DNA from: Halobacterium sp. CBA1132
Lineage (GTDB): Archaea; Halobacteriota; Halobacteria; Halobacteriales; Halobacteriaceae
Direction: 5' to 3'
Length of the DNA stretch: 64,000 nt
NCBI RefSeq assembly: GCF_001485535.1
Contig: NZ_BCMZ01000001.1
Location: 558,001-622,000 of the forward strand
Shown here: positions 25,511 through 33,083 of the stretch, one piece after another
How the letters are laid out: each line of letters begins with the position of its first letter
Numbering within the stretch: the stretch's first letter is position 1
Translations under genes and position numbers: made by a program
Notes under the pieces: model-generated
What the model was told of the DNA's origin: nothing
The model's database searches: none
The model's input: the letters and a program-made list of their open reading frames with translations, nothing else

Positions 25511-27966
25511 CGCCGAGAACCCTCCTCGTCGCCGCACTCGTGGTGCTCGCTGCGGCCACCGCCGGGGTCGCCGCTGGTGCCGCCGGGCCGGCGACCGCCG
25601 CGGAGACAGGGCCGACGTACGTCGACGGTGACGTGACCGAGAACACGACGTGGACCGCCGAGAACGGCCCGTACTACGTGGGCCGCGACCTGACCGTCGC
25701 CGGGGACGCGACGCTCACTGTCGAACCCGGTACGCGAGTCAACGTCGGCGAGGAAGTCACGATAACCGTCCGGGGGAGCCTCGTGGCGGCCGGAACCGGA
25801 CTCGACCCGATTCAGTTCACGACCGCCGACCCATCCTCGGGCCCGGGGACGTGGCAGACCATCGAGTACGCCGGCGACGGCGACTCCACGCTCCGGTTGG
25901 AACACACCATCCTCGAACACGCCACGACCGCGGTGACGGCGACGTCGAGCGCGGGGTCGATTCGCGTCGCCGACTCGACGGTCCGCGAGCACGTCCGCGA
26001 CGGTCTCGCCGTCACGGCCCGAGAGGGAGCGCCGTCGATTCGGATTACGGACTCGCGGTTCGCCGACGTCGGCCGCGCGGGCGTCACCGCCGCGGTTCCC
26101 GAGACCGTGCCGTACGTGGATGCCGTGCGCGACCTCCGGGTCTCCGGGACGACGTTCGCGAACACCGGCACGAACGGCGTTCGCGTGCGAGCGAGAGCGA
26201 TTTCGGACGTCAAACTGACCGACGTCACCGTCGCCGGCGTCTCGGGCACCGGCGTTGCCTTCGAGACCGAGTCGACGGACGCGCGCCCGAAGGCGACGAA
26301 CGACCACACCGTCGAGGACGTGACGCTCCGCCGCGTCGCCGTCGAGAACGTCGGCGGCAACGGCGTCGTGTTCCAGGGCGGCGCGCTCGAAGACGTACTC
26401 GTCTCGGAGAGCGAGGTCCGGGCCGCGTCCGGGAGCGGCGTTCGTGTGCACGGGGCGACCGACGCCGACCGCGTGCGCTTCGCCCGCAACACCGTCGTCG
26501 ACTCCCGGGACGGACTGCGCGTCTCGCTCCGTCGAACGTCCGGGAGCATCCAGCACGTCTCGCTCGCCGTCCAGCACAACGAGTTCTCGCGCAACGACCA
26601 GTACGGTATCGACGCCAGCGCCGAGTACGTCTTCGTCGACGCCTTCGACGTGCGGAACAACACGCTCTCCGGGAACGGCGCCGGCGGCGCGAGGTTCGGC
26701 ACCCAGCAGGTCGACAACACGGTGTTCGCGGACAACGTCGTGCGCGAGAACGACGGCCCCGGTGTCGCCGTCTCCGCGGTCCGGGTGCGCGGCGTGACTG
26801 TTCTCCGGAACCGCCTCGTCGACAACGCCGGCGACGGGCTCTCTGTCGACGCTCACGACCTGCTCGGCGGCGTGACTGTCGGCTTCAACGACGCGCTCGA
26901 CAACGGCGAGTTCGGCGTCGATGTCGCAGGCCAGCGCGCGGGCACCACCACCGTCGTCCACAACAATACGATTGCGGCGAACGCCAACGGCGTGCGCGTC
27001 GCCGGCCCGACACCCACGCGGCTGGCGAACAACTCCGTGGTGCTGAACACGGCCGACCGGGAGCGCGCGGACGGCGGCCGCGACGCCGCCGCAGCGACCG
27101 GCGTCGTCGTCGAGAACGCCCCGAACGTCGAACTCGGCCACAACGACATCTACGGCCACATCGTCGGACTACGGAGCGCGCTCGACACCGGCGAAGTCGT
27201 CGTCGCCGAACACAACTACTGGGGCGCCCCCTCGGGCCCGTACCACGAGACGCTCAACCCCGGTGGCGCCGGCGACGCGGTCGTCACCGACGGCGGGAAG
27301 GCCGACCCCGTCCCGTTCGCCAGCGAGCCGTTCGGCCCGCGCTACGAGCGCCCGACCGCGGCGCTCGTCGCCAACGAGACGACCGTTCGAGTCGGCGACC
27401 CCGTCGAACTCGCGGGCCGCCAATCCACCGACGACGGCGACATCGAAGTCTACGAGTTCACCGTCGCCGGCGAGCGCCACGTCGGCTCCTCGCCGACGTA
27501 CGTGACCAGATTCGACGAACCTGGTACGTACGCGGTCTCGCTTGCCGTCGAGGACGAACTCGGTGTCCAGAGTCTCAACGACGCGACCGTGAACGTCACC
27601 GTCGAAGCCGCCGCCCAGCCCACACACACGACGACTGCGACCACGACCGCGACTACCGCCGCGCCCGAACCCGGCGACGGGCGCGACGACTCGCTGCTGG
27701 CGAGTCTGTTCTCGCTGTGGGGTGGCCTCGGCGCGCTGATTTACCTACTGGCGCTGGCGCTCGGCGCGTACGGCACGTGGCTGTCCATCCGCGGTAACGA
27801 CCCGCCGGTCGCCGGAACGACGATTCACGCGCTCGCCGCAGTCGGCGTGCTCACGTGGGCCGTCGCCGGCTTCCTCGGTGACGGCGCGCTGCTTACGTTC
27901 GCTGCCGGCGGCGCCGTCGCGTGGGGCGCCGCGACTGGGGTTGTGCTCGCGCTCGCTACAAGATGA
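25507..27966 (+). CDS. Secreted right-handed beta-helix repeat protein with PKD-like domain and C-terminal membrane helices
   Basis: 819 aa. Signal peptide ([20 protein letters not shown]), then about 550 residues of parallel beta-helix repeats recognisable by regularly spaced N.T, NNT and G.G.V turns (e.g. [39 protein letters not shown]), ending with the motif [19 protein letters not shown] common to NosD/periplasmic beta-helix proteins. A PKD-like domain follows ([36 protein letters not shown]), then a Thr-rich linker and about four C-terminal membrane helices. Role: surface polysaccharide binding or cleavage is possible but no catalytic residues were assigned. Confidence 0.85.
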   Translation: MTPRTLLVAALVVLAAATAGVAAGAAGPATAAETGPTYVDGDVTENTTWTAENGPYYVGRDLTVAGDATLTVEPGTRVNVGEEVTITVRGSLVAAGTGLDPIQFTTADPSSGPGTWQTIEYAGDGDSTLRLEHTILEHATTAVTATSSAGSIRVADSTVREHVRDGLAVTAREGAPSIRITDSRFADVGRAGVTAAVPETVPYVDAVRDLRVSGTTFANTGTNGVRVRARAISDVKLTDVTVAGVSGTGVAFETESTDARPKATNDHTVEDVTLRRVAVENVGGNGVVFQGGALEDVLVSESEVRAASGSGVRVHGATDADRVRFARNTVVDSRDGLRVSLRRTSGSIQHVSLAVQHNEFSRNDQYGIDASAEYVFVDAFDVRNNTLSGNGAGGARFGTQQVDNTVFADNVVRENDGPGVAVSAVRVRGVTVLRNRLVDNAGDGLSVDAHDLLGGVTVGFNDALDNGEFGVDVAGQRAGTTTVVHNNTIAANANGVRVAGPTPTRLANNSVVLNTADRERADGGRDAAAATGVVVENAPNVELGHNDIYGHIVGLRSALDTGEVVVAEHNYWGAPSGPYHETLNPGGAGDAVVTDGGKADPVPFASEPFGPRYERPTAALVANETTVRVGDPVELAGRQSTDDGDIEVYEFTVAGERHVGSSPTYVTRFDEPGTYAVSLAVEDELGVQSLNDATVNVTVEAAAQPTHTTTATTTATTAAPEPGDGRDDSLLASLFSLWGGLGALIYLLALALGAYGTWLSIRGNDPPVAGTTIHALAAVGVLTWAVAGFLGDGALLTFAAGGAVAWGAATGVVLALATR

Positions 27967-27996
27967 GTTAGAGGACGCGTAGCGCGCTCGTCCCTC

Positions 27997-28311
27997 TCAG
28001 AGGTTCGTCTCGATGTCCACGATAGTCTTGGCCGTCTCGAAGATGCCGTCCGCGGCCAAGAACTCCTCCACGGAGTCGAAGTCCGCGGGCTCGGTCGGAA
28101 TCTGGAGTTCCAACTCCTCGTCGTCGAGGCCGCCCGTGATTCGAGCCAGCGACTGCGTTCCGCCCGCCTGCACGTGAATCACCGCGTTCACCACCTCGTC
28201 CTCGACCTGTACGTGTTGAATCTCCAGCGGACCGTCCTGCCCCCCATCCGCGTAGTGCAGTACCGCCGGGACGGCGTCCATCTGGACCAATTTCGTGCCG
28301 AGTGTCGCCAT
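27997..28311 (-). CDS. Conserved acidic hypothetical protein
   Basis: 104 aa, cytosolic, no membrane segment, starting MATLGTKLVQMDAVPAVLHY. It alternates short beta-like strands (VVNAVIHVQ, ELELQIP) with acidic loops and ends FETAKTIVDIETNL. I do not recognise a family. It is the last ordinary gene before the integration repeat at 28412, which marks the left edge of the island. Confidence 0.7.
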   Translation of the reverse strand: MATLGTKLVQMDAVPAVLHYADGGQDGPLEIQHVQVEDEVVNAVIHVQAGGTQSLARITGGLDDEELELQIPTEPADFDSVEEFLAADGIFETAKTIVDIETNL

Positions 28312-28411
28312 ACTGGCACACGCGCCGTACGGCCGGAAAAACCGCGCGACTCGCAAGTGCGTCCCTTCGGCTGTGGCGGTCTCCCTGGTCAAGCTCTCGT
28401 GTCGTTCGCCG

Positions 28412-28433
28412 GCAAAATGATGGGCGCTACAGG
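28412..28433 (-). repeat. Degenerate att-like repeat of the tRNA-Arg 3' end (distal copy)
   Basis: Twenty of 22 positions match 31943-31964, the segment made of the last 12 bases of the tRNA-Arg(TCG) gene plus 10 flanking bases, in the same orientation. The two mismatches are at the eighth and eighteenth positions. Such a copy is what an integrase leaves at the far end of an element inserted at a tRNA 3' end. Confidence 0.65.
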
Positions 28434-28471
28434 TGTCTCGCGGCAGGGTACCTTTCACCCCGACGGTTCTA

Positions 28472-28759
28472 TCACTCGTAATCAGTTCTTGTTCGTCGGT
28501 CGTGTCGCTGAGTGTATCGATTGTCGTGGTGTCTATCGATTGATTTTGCACCAGCGGCGTTAGGCACGGCGGCGCTTCGAAGCGCGGTCGTGCGTGGCTG
28601 GACGGCGGCCTCTCGACCGACATTCTCGAGGACACCGACGATGACTGATTGGTTCTGATGCTTGCTCCCTGCGAACGGAAACGAACTTGGCCCGTAGGTC
28701 TGCACGTCCTCGAACCCGAACTGCGGGAAGTATCTGCTGACCGAGATTTTCGAATACAA
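28472..28759 (-). CDS. Possible degenerate ORF downstream of the restriction endonuclease
   Basis: A 95-codon frame starting 22 bases after the endonuclease stop on the same strand. The first 50 residues look protein-like (KISVSRYFPQFGFEDVQTYG, PFAGSKHQNQSVIVGVLENV), the rest is low-quality basic sequence. It may be a remnant of a gene truncated at the island boundary. No function can be given. Confidence 0.25.
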   Translation of the reverse strand: MYSKISVSRYFPQFGFEDVQTYGPSSFPFAGSKHQNQSVIVGVLENVGREAAVQPRTTALRSAAVPNAAGAKSIDRHHDNRYTQRHDRRTRTDYE

Positions 28760-28780
28760 TCGGACAGAGCAGCCACCGAG

Positions 28781-29902
28781 CTAACTCTCTAAATGCGCGA
28801 GCGCGGTGTTCTCGGGGTCGACTTGCTCGATGAATCGAAGGATACGCTGAACGGCTTTCGGATTCTCCTCGATGTGGTAGAAGTAGTGGACCATGCCCTG
28901 GACCGCGCGGTCCTGCTGGTGGTAGTCCCACGACGCAATCTCCTGTTCGAGGTCCTCGTCCGTGATTACGGTGACGCCAGCGTCCTCGAGTACGTCGGTG
29001 GCGTTATCCGAGACTGACCGGCAGAGGGCGATGACCATCGCCGTGGTGTCCTCGGCCAGCTTCATCATCTCACCGAGCTCCCCTCGCACGTTCCCCATCG
29101 TGATGTCGCGGTCTTTCGCTTCGACGGAGAGCATCAGGTCCGGGCCGACGTAGCCATCGATGTCCCCGTACCGATTCTGCCGCGAGGACCCCGTGCGCAC
29201 CTTGCTCGCAGTCAGGGACAGGTGCGTCCACTTCGCCTTCACGTACCCGTAGGCGAACGCCTGGTACGCCGCACCGCCGTTCTCGTCGGGGTGCGAGCGC
29301 TGGTAGTCCTGGAGGATGTCGTAGAAGGGACTGGAGAACGGGGGCTCCCGCGTCGGGAGACTTTGGCTGTCGAGACGGTCGAGACCGACATCGAAGAGGC
29401 GCTGAGCCGCCTCGTATCGACCCGTTCGAGACAGTTGGTTCGCCAGTTCGAACATGTCCTCGTACTCGTCCCACTTGCCGGTGTGGTGGCCGGGCGAACT
29501 CGGGAAGTTCGTTCGGTTCAGCGCGTCGCGGAAGACCGTGATGACATCGTTCTGGACGGGGCGAATCCCGTACTTGTTCCCGTCGAGGAGGAACGTGAGC
29601 GTGTCCGTGTCGCGTTCGTCGTACCGGCTTCGAACGTCGTCGGCAGTCAGGCTCGAGTCGAAGCCGTTCAGCCAGTCGTCGACCTGCGAGAGCTGCTCGG
29701 CGACCATGAGGAAGTCGATGGCGAGTCCGAGCGTCCCCTTCGAAGACGCGAAGTAGTCCTCCGCGCGGTTCACGAGCGCCTCGATTGTCTCTTTCTCCTC
29801 ATTAGACAGCGTCGACGGGTCGTGCTGGTACTCGGTCCGAAAGTACTCTCGGAGGAATTCTTCGATTGCCTCGTCTTCCTCGTCGGTCCGGCCGGCAGTC
29901 AC
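28781..29902 (-). CDS. Probable type II restriction endonuclease (PD-(D/E)XK-like)
   Basis: 373 aa, soluble. The first 200 residues are helical and acidic; the catalytic-looking core is at about residues 246-264: GDIDGYVGPDLMLSVEAKDR, i.e. an Asp followed by E-x-K in a beta strand, the pattern of PD-(D/E)XK nucleases. It is encoded back-to-back with a cytosine-5 methyltransferase, with a small winged-helix gene overlapping its start, so an endonuclease role is strongly suggested by context. The recognition site cannot be read from the sequence; a relation to SacI-type enzymes is only a suspicion. Confidence 0.75.
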   Translation of the reverse strand: MTAGRTDEEDEAIEEFLREYFRTEYQHDPSTLSNEEKETIEALVNRAEDYFASSKGTLGLAIDFLMVAEQLSQVDDWLNGFDSSLTADDVRSRYDERDTDTLTFLLDGNKYGIRPVQNDVITVFRDALNRTNFPSSPGHHTGKWDEYEDMFELANQLSRTGRYEAAQRLFDVGLDRLDSQSLPTREPPFSSPFYDILQDYQRSHPDENGGAAYQAFAYGYVKAKWTHLSLTASKVRTGSSRQNRYGDIDGYVGPDLMLSVEAKDRDITMGNVRGELGEMMKLAEDTTAMVIALCRSVSDNATDVLEDAGVTVITDEDLEQEIASWDYHQQDRAVQGMVHYFYHIEENPKAVQRILRFIEQVDPENTALAHLES

Positions 29903-30201
29903 TTCGAATCACCGTCGTTCAGATCCTCGACGACGTTCGCGACCTCCTCGCCGGTCTCGGTGAGCGAATACAGTTTTGTCCGGGACTCCGCGCTGTGGGA
30001 CTGGACGAGGTCGCGTTCGCGGAGTTCGGTGAGAGCACGGCTGACGTGGGAGCGAGCGAGGTTACGTACGTCTGCGATGGAACTCGGATTAGTCGGCTTT
30101 CCCGCCAACTCCGCGACGACCGCTTGTCGATACTTCGAACCGAGGACGTAGGCTGCGTGGTCCAACTCTGATTCGTCGTCGTGGTTTGCTGTCAACGTCA
30201 T
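29899..30201 (-). CDS. Winged-helix transcription regulator, putative R-M controller
   Basis: 100 aa. Winged-helix DNA-binding pattern: YVLGSKYRQAVVAELAGKP (helix 1), SIADVRNLARSHVSRALTEL (helix-turn-helix with recognition helix) and RTKLYSLTETGEEVANVVED (wing and last helix), as in ArsR/MarR-like archaeal regulators. It overlaps the endonuclease start by four bases and faces the methyltransferase across 122 bases, the arrangement of a controller that keeps endonuclease expression behind methylation. The ATG at 30201 is used; a GTG two codons earlier is possible. Confidence 0.8.
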   Translation of the reverse strand: MTLTANHDDESELDHAAYVLGSKYRQAVVAELAGKPTNPSSIADVRNLARSHVSRALTELRERDLVQSHSAESRTKLYSLTETGEEVANVVEDLNDGDSK

Positions 30202-30323
30202 CAGCACCGGATGCGTACCCGTTGATGCCCAAGCAATAATAGGAAATTTACCATCCGATTACCAACTTTGTAGTGTGCGAGGAGACGAATGGTTAAGTAC
30301 GAGCCAGCCAGTAATTCGCTGCA
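30202..30323. promoter_or_regulatory. Divergent promoter region of the R-M system
   Basis: AT-rich spacer between the regulator and the methyltransferase. On the plus strand GGTTAAGTAC (30291-30300) is 28 bases before the methyltransferase ATG, predicting a leaderless message. On the minus strand an AT-rich stretch around 30232-30252 (reads CCTATTATTGC) stands about 40 bases before the regulator start. A partly symmetric GGAAATTTACC lies between them and is a candidate operator. Confidence 0.45.
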
Positions 30324-31532
30324 ATGAGTGAGGACCTGACGTACGTCGACCTCTTTGCGGGTGCGGGAGGGCTCTCTGTCGGTCTCGAGAACGCAGGCTT
30401 CACGCTCAAGCACGCCGTCGAAGTCGACGAAGACGCGCGTGCCTCCTTCGCCAACAACCGGGACGGTTGGGAACCAGCGGACATCTCTGAAGACATTCGC
30501 GACATCGAACAGGAGGAAATCGCGGGGCTCGTCGGAGACGAATCTGTCGACCTCGTCGCAGGCGGTCCTCCGTGCCAGGGTTTCTCCGAAGTCGTAAGCC
30601 CGGACGGGTCCGACGAACGCAACCACCTCTTCACGAACTTCATCGAGTGGGTGAACGAACTCCGTCCACAGGCCGCGCTCTTTGAGAACGTCCGCGGGAT
30701 GCAGAACACGGCGGGTGGCAAGTTTCTCGAGGCGGTGGAGAAGTCCTTCGACAAGATGGGGTACGAGGTGACCTACCGTGTCGTCACGTCCTCCGACTTC
30801 GGCGTCCCCCAGCATCGTCGGCGTCTCGTCGTCCTCGCGTTCAAGGATGGGCAGCCGGACTATCCGCTGGAAGGATTCGACCTCGACCCGGTCGAGACTC
30901 CGGGCGTCATCGACGGTATTGGCGACCTACCCGAAGTCGGACCCGGCGAAGAGGTCGAAGAATACGACCGGGAGCCCCAGACGGTTCTCCAGCGAGACCT
31001 ACGTGGCGACAACGACCAGCTTACTTCGCACCAGGCAGCGAACCACACCGACGACATGGTCGAGATGATTTCGCACATCCCGGACGGTGGAGACCGGACC
31101 GCGATTCCGGACGAACTCCAACCGTCGTCGGGTTACCACAACTCGTACTCGCGCCTACAGTCGGACGCACCCGCGGTCGCGATTACCTCGAACATGTCGA
31201 AGCCGTCGAGCGCCCGCTGCATTCACCCGTTCCAAGACCGAGGGCTGACGCCTCGAGAAGGAGCGCGCCTCCAGACGTTCCCGGACACGTACCGTTTCGA
31301 GGGCGGGCTGGTGTCTCGCCGTCAGCAAATCGGGAATGCCGTTCCTCCTTACCTCGGTGAAGCGCTCGGTTACTACCTCAAAGAGTCTGTTTACGACGTG
31401 GAGTTCTCGGAAGCCGACCGTGAACGAATCTACACACTCCGATGTGGATCACTCACACCCGAGGAGTTCGAAGAGACGCGACCGAAACTGGAAGGTTTTG
31501 CACAGCAGGCAACGTTCGACGTAGCGGACTGA
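30324..31532 (+). CDS. DNA (cytosine-5-)-methyltransferase
   Basis: 402 aa modification enzyme with all main C5-MTase motifs in order: I YVDLFAGAGGLSVGLENAGF (SAM site), IV GGPPCQGFSEV (catalytic Cys about residue 84), VI ALFENVRGM, VIII FGVPQHRRRLVVLAF, then a variable target-recognition region of about 130 residues, IX/X around LTPREGARLQTFPDTYRFEG and QQIGNAVPPYLGEALG. It protects sites of the adjacent endonuclease by 5-methylcytosine. Start ATG 30324 is supported by the TATA-like element 28 bases upstream. Codon use is somewhat less GC-biased than neighbours, consistent with transfer. Confidence 0.95.
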   Translation: MSEDLTYVDLFAGAGGLSVGLENAGFTLKHAVEVDEDARASFANNRDGWEPADISEDIRDIEQEEIAGLVGDESVDLVAGGPPCQGFSEVVSPDGSDERNHLFTNFIEWVNELRPQAALFENVRGMQNTAGGKFLEAVEKSFDKMGYEVTYRVVTSSDFGVPQHRRRLVVLAFKDGQPDYPLEGFDLDPVETPGVIDGIGDLPEVGPGEEVEEYDREPQTVLQRDLRGDNDQLTSHQAANHTDDMVEMISHIPDGGDRTAIPDELQPSSGYHNSYSRLQSDAPAVAITSNMSKPSSARCIHPFQDRGLTPREGARLQTFPDTYRFEGGLVSRRQQIGNAVPPYLGEALGYYLKESVYDVEFSEADRERIYTLRCGSLTPEEFEETRPKLEGFAQQATFDVAD

Positions 31533-31828
31533 GAACCGGGCTGGAGTCTGGCCTTGACGCGACTCACGAGGATGCTAGCCATCTCGTCGATTAGCGGTAA
31601 GACAGACTTCGACGACGAGGGGCGTCCCGTAGGTTAGGCGCTCGAACGTCACGCCGCCCACCTCTGTGAGTTGGCTCGGCTAACGCCTTGACGGCGTGGA
31701 CCCTCGTCACGTGACGGGCTGGGATACGATTGAGATGCCGAATTGGCGAATGGTGATTCGCTCGATTTCTGGAGGAAGAAGTAGCTACGGGGAGAAATAG
31801 GGTGGGGCACAAAACGGGTGGTCGCTGT
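31533..31828. other. Non-coding right arm of the island
   Basis: About 300 bases between the methyltransferase stop and the first tRNA-end copy. No frame with sensible protein sequence or RNA gene was seen; it may be decayed integrated DNA. Confidence 0.5.
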
Positions 31829-31852
31829 ATGGGCGCTGCAGGATTGTGAACC
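31829..31852 (-). repeat. Second copy of the tRNA-Arg 3' end (proximal)
   Basis: Seventeen bases (31829-31845) are identical to 31951-31967, followed by a single-base insertion and a further match to the T-arm. Same orientation as the tRNA. It lies 122 bases to the left of the intact gene and indicates an additional insertion or excision event at this site. Confidence 0.65.
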
Positions 31853-31892
31853 GGAGCCAGACGGTCACCTCGCTTCGCTCGGCGCTGCGACT

Positions 31893-31919
31893 GACAGGGT
31901 TCAAATCCTCGGCCCAGGT
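31893..31919 (+). repeat. T-arm-like tRNA fragment in opposite orientation
   Basis: GGGTTCAAATCC on the plus strand, followed by CGGCCCA, resembles the T-loop and acceptor 3' strand of another tRNA, but the T-stem does not pair well and no 5' part is present. Probably a remnant. Confidence 0.3.
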
Positions 31920-31952
31920 TTAGCTCGCCACCTCCGTTCCTCGCAAAATCAT

Positions 31953-32026
31953 GGGCGCTGCAGGATTTGAACCCGCGGCGTCTTGGTCCGAAGCCAAGTG
32001 CTCTGTCCAAGCTGAGCTAAGCGCCC
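31953..32026 (-). tRNA. tRNA-Arg (anticodon TCG)
   Basis: Complete cloverleaf on the minus strand, 74 nt, no encoded CCA. Acceptor GGGCGCT pairs with AGCGCCC; D-stem GCTC/GAGC; anticodon stem CTTGG/CCAAG with loop CTTCGGA, giving anticodon TCG (codon CGA); T-stem GCGGG/CCTGC around TTCAAAT. No intron. Its 3' end is the target of the integrated island to the left. Confidence 0.95.
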
Positions 32027-32052
32027 GGCACGCGAACGTAGACGGAGGTCGG

Positions 32053-32059
32053 TTTTAAA
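32053..32059 (-). promoter_or_regulatory. Box A of the tRNA-Arg gene
   Basis: On the minus strand GGTTTAAAACC is centred 30 bases before the tRNA 5' end at 32026, the usual position of the archaeal TATA box for stable RNA genes. Confidence 0.55.
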
Positions 32060-32090
32060 CCCCGTGATTCGGAGCGGGCGGTATCGCCTC

Positions 32091-32097
32091 CTTTATT
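32091..32097 (+). promoter_or_regulatory. TATA box of the UbiA-family gene
   Basis: CTTTATT centred 28 bases ahead of the ATG at 32123; this fixes the start of the prenyltransferase as a leaderless message rather than the GTG upstream. Confidence 0.5.
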
Positions 32098-32122
32098 CGG
32101 GGTGGTCCGCGTAGGCGTGGGC

Positions 32123-32962
32123 ATGAGTGTGGCGGGGACGGTACGGGGGCTGGTGGAGCTCACCCGGCCGGTGAATACGGTGGCGGCGGGCGCGTTGACG
32201 TTCATCGGGGCGTTCGTCGCCGGCGGGGCGTTCGCGGAGCCGGCGGCGACGGCAGCGGCGGTGGGGGCGACGTGGTTCGCGACGGCAGCGGGGATGGCGA
32301 TAAACGACTACTTCGACCGGGACGTCGACCGCATCAACAATCCGGAGCGCGCGATTCCGCGCGGCGCCGTCTCGGAGCGCGGCGCGCTGGCGTTCAGCGT
32401 GGCGTTGTTCGCGGGCGCGGTGGTGCTCTCGGTGCTGTTGCCGCCGCTGGCGTTGGGCATCGCGGCGGTGAATCTCGCGGGGTTGGTGACGTACACGGAG
32501 TTCTTCAAGGGCTTGCCTGGCGCGGGGAACGCGCTGGTGGCGTACCTCGTGGGGAGCACGTTCCTGTTCGGTGCGGCGGCTGTCGGCGACCCGCTGGCGG
32601 GTGGCGTGCTCGCGGTGCTGGCGGCGCTGTCGACGTTCACTCGCGAGGTCATCAAGGACGTCGAAGACGTGACTGGGGACCGCGAGGAGGGGTTGCGGAC
32701 GCTCCCAATCGTCGTCGGGGAGCGGCGCGCGCTCGTCCTCGGTGCGGCACTCTTGGTCGTCGCGGTGCTGGCGAGCCCGGTGCCGTACGTGGCGGGGACG
32801 TTCGGCGTCTGGTATCTGGTCGTTGTGGTGCCGGCGGACACGGTGATGCTGGCGGCGGCGTACCGGAGCTTCGACGACCCGGAGGCGGGCCAGCAACTGC
32901 TCAAGGCGGGGACGTTCGTCGCTGCTGTGGCGTTCGTCGTCGGTCGGTTGGCCGGGCCGTGA
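32123..32962 (+). CDS. Digeranylgeranylglyceryl phosphate synthase (UbiA family)
   Basis: Membrane prenyltransferase, 279 aa, eight or nine helices. It joins the second geranylgeranyl chain to GGGP in archaeal ether-lipid synthesis. The two Asp-rich motifs are present: NDYFDRDVDRINNPERAIPRG (about residues 62-82) and KDVEDVTGDREEGLRTLPI (about 176-194). Its length and these motifs fit the archaeal DGGGP synthase branch; other UbiA proteins (menaquinone, haem O) are less likely because of the short loop and archaeal-type PRGAVS sequence. Confidence 0.85.
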   Translation: MSVAGTVRGLVELTRPVNTVAAGALTFIGAFVAGGAFAEPAATAAAVGATWFATAAGMAINDYFDRDVDRINNPERAIPRGAVSERGALAFSVALFAGAVVLSVLLPPLALGIAAVNLAGLVTYTEFFKGLPGAGNALVAYLVGSTFLFGAAAVGDPLAGGVLAVLAALSTFTREVIKDVEDVTGDREEGLRTLPIVVGERRALVLGAALLVVAVLASPVPYVAGTFGVWYLVVVVPADTVMLAAAYRSFDDPEAGQQLLKAGTFVAAVAFVVGRLAGP

Positions 32963-32980
32963 GAGGGCCAATCAAAAGGA

Positions 32981-32987
32981 ATTTAAG
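32981..32987 (+). promoter_or_regulatory. TATA box ahead of the leader ORF and DUF7504 gene
   Basis: ATTTAAG centred 28 bases before the ATG of the short leader ORF at 33012 and about 100 bases before the DUF7504 start. Transcription from here would begin right at the leader ORF. Confidence 0.5.
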
Positions 32988-33011
32988 CGAATCAGCATAT
33001 CTTTCGGGCAG

Positions 33012-33083
33012 ATGAAAACGGGGGAGTCCGACTCGTCGACACGCCACTCCCCGGTCGCAGTCGGTACGCGAGGGGGAGCATAA
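33012..33083 (+). CDS. Possible 23-codon leader ORF coupled to the DUF7504 gene
   Basis: ATG at 33012, 28 bases after a TATA-like element, opens MKTGESDSSTRHSPVAVGTR and stops at TAA whose last base is the A of the next gene's ATG (TAATG). Leaderless initiation here followed by coupled re-initiation at 33083 is suggested. It could equally be an untranslated leader. Confidence 0.35.
   Translation: MKTGESDSSTRHSPVAVGTRGGA

Larger units (their letters stand above)
28312..28780. other. Left arm of the tRNA-Arg island, mostly non-coding
   Basis: About 470 bases without a convincing gene. It contains a degenerate copy of the tRNA-Arg 3' end (28412-28433) and, on the minus strand just after the endonuclease stop, a fragment that may once have been coding (28472-28759). 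Base composition is less GC-rich than the flanking backbone. Confidence 0.6.

Noticed and set aside
28409-28440. A second tRNA gene at the left repeat
   Set aside because: Only the acceptor/T-arm end matches; anticodon and D arms are absent.
31860-31925. A complete second tRNA on the plus strand
   Set aside because: A T-loop-like stretch is present but the stems do not pair and no acceptor 5' strand was found.
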